Below, in pieces: positions 63,598-64,000 of a stretch of DNA of 64,000 bases. The position numbers were made by a program, and so were the translations under genes. Under the pieces are notes generated by a model. It was not told the DNA's origin, did not search any database, and saw only the letters and a list, made by a program, of their open reading frames with translations. The number at the start of each line of letters is the position of its first letter. Position 1 is the stretch's first letter. Source of the stretch: Orientia tsutsugamushi (GTDB lineage Bacteria > Pseudomonadota > Alphaproteobacteria > Rickettsiales > Rickettsiaceae); NCBI RefSeq assembly GCF_900327275.1, contig NZ_LS398548.1, forward strand, positions 2,294,001-2,358,000, given 5' to 3'.

Positions 63598-64000
63598 ATG
63601 ACTATATATGTTCTTCATAATAATGGTGTAGGAATAGAAAGTTCTAACATAAGCATGATAGGGAATGCAGAGCAAGTACGGCTGTACTACAATGTGCAAG
63701 CTACAAAAAATGTTGCTAACCTAATAGAGCAGCTTAGCACAGCTAAGACAGACTCTATCAATTCAAAAGAGGAGAATAATGATGTTCAAGCAAATGAAGT
63801 AAGGCAATATCAATCTGCTCAAAACTATAGAAAAAACGATTATTATTCAAATAGCGAGGAAGACCTACAAAAATTGAGGGATGCAATAGCTTATAGAGCT
63901 GACACTATAGCTCGTGATATTCTTGGAGATCCAAATCAGCGCCTATCTAGACACGGACGATTACGTTGGGGAGACACTGGCAAAATACAAGTAACCACCG
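63598..64000 (+). CDS. Primase/Toprim fusion protein, 5'-deleted copy, running off the window
   Basis: 134 codons are visible. From YVLHNNGVGIESS onward they match residues ~200-335 of the protein at 30654-33323, up to the primase segment (YRADTIARDILGD, LRWGDTGKIQVTT). The helicase-remnant part before it is gone, and a new ATG (TAATAATG) opens the frame. The 3' end lies beyond base 64000. This copy would be a cleaner primase without the dead helicase head. Confidence 0.7.
   Translation, partial: MTIYVLHNNGVGIESSNISMIGNAEQVRLYYNVQATKNVANLIEQLSTAKTDSINSKEENNDVQANEVRQYQSAQNYRKNDYYSNSEEDLQKLRDAIAYRADTIARDILGDPNQRLSRHGRLRWGDTGKIQVTT

Overview
The window looks like a piece of an Orientia tsutsugamushi-type genome (Rickettsiales, obligate intracellular). 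It is strongly AT-rich. It is packed with repeated, partly broken copies of the Rickettsiales amplified genetic element (RAGE): DnaA-like and DnaB genes, Ti-type traD and traA, an F-type conjugation operon, RelA/SpoT-like hydrolases, degenerate histidine-kinase ATPases, a DNA adenine methylase, Rpn-type nucleases, ankyrin and TPR proteins, and a group II intron. The assignment rests on this gene set and on recognising protein families; no database search was run.

Layout. Positions 1-8290 are a decayed RAGE cargo end (copy A): the tail of a DnaA-like gene, a dnaB with a foreign 3' end, an octotricopeptide-like repeat gene, a broken dam, split histidine-kinase-like genes, a RelA/SpoT-like hydrolase and an Rpn nuclease. 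Positions 8.3-14.1 kb form a non-RAGE island on the minus strand. It holds a large protein ending in an AHH-type nuclease domain, followed by an Imm11-like immunity gene, and it is cut by a frameshifted IS110-family element. Positions 14.2-54.0 kb are a much more complete RAGE (copy B). Its order is DnaA-like, dnaB, hydrolase, ankyrin, small outer-membrane-type protein, dam, two histidine-kinase-like genes, hydrolase, Rpn, traD(Ti), group II intron, traA relaxase-helicase, a helicase-remnant/primase fusion, a YhgA-type Rpn, then a leftward F-type operon read from the integrase: bcp, traL, traE, traK, pilin, traB, traV, traC, traW, small gene, traU, trbC, traN, traF, traH, traG, TPR, traD. Positions 54.4-57.6 kb hold a SecA-like ATPase split by a one-base frameshift. 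Positions 58.0-64.0 kb start a further RAGE fragment (copy C) with a second, nearly identical traD/intron/traA block that carries nonsense mutations and a deletion.

How the genes fit together. The tyrosine integrase would insert and excise the element. TraA nicks and unwinds the DNA, TraD (F) couples it to the channel, and TraL/E/K/B/V/C/W/U/TrbC/N/F/H/G build the pore and pilus. DnaA-like and DnaB proteins and the primase could replicate it. The cargo (alarmone hydrolases, degenerate histidine-kinase ATPases, ankyrin/TPR proteins, Rpn nucleases, the toxin-immunity pair) is likely what differs from copy to copy. Repeated loss of function by single stops, frameshifts and deletions in A and C, beside a largely open copy B, shows these elements at different stages of decay.
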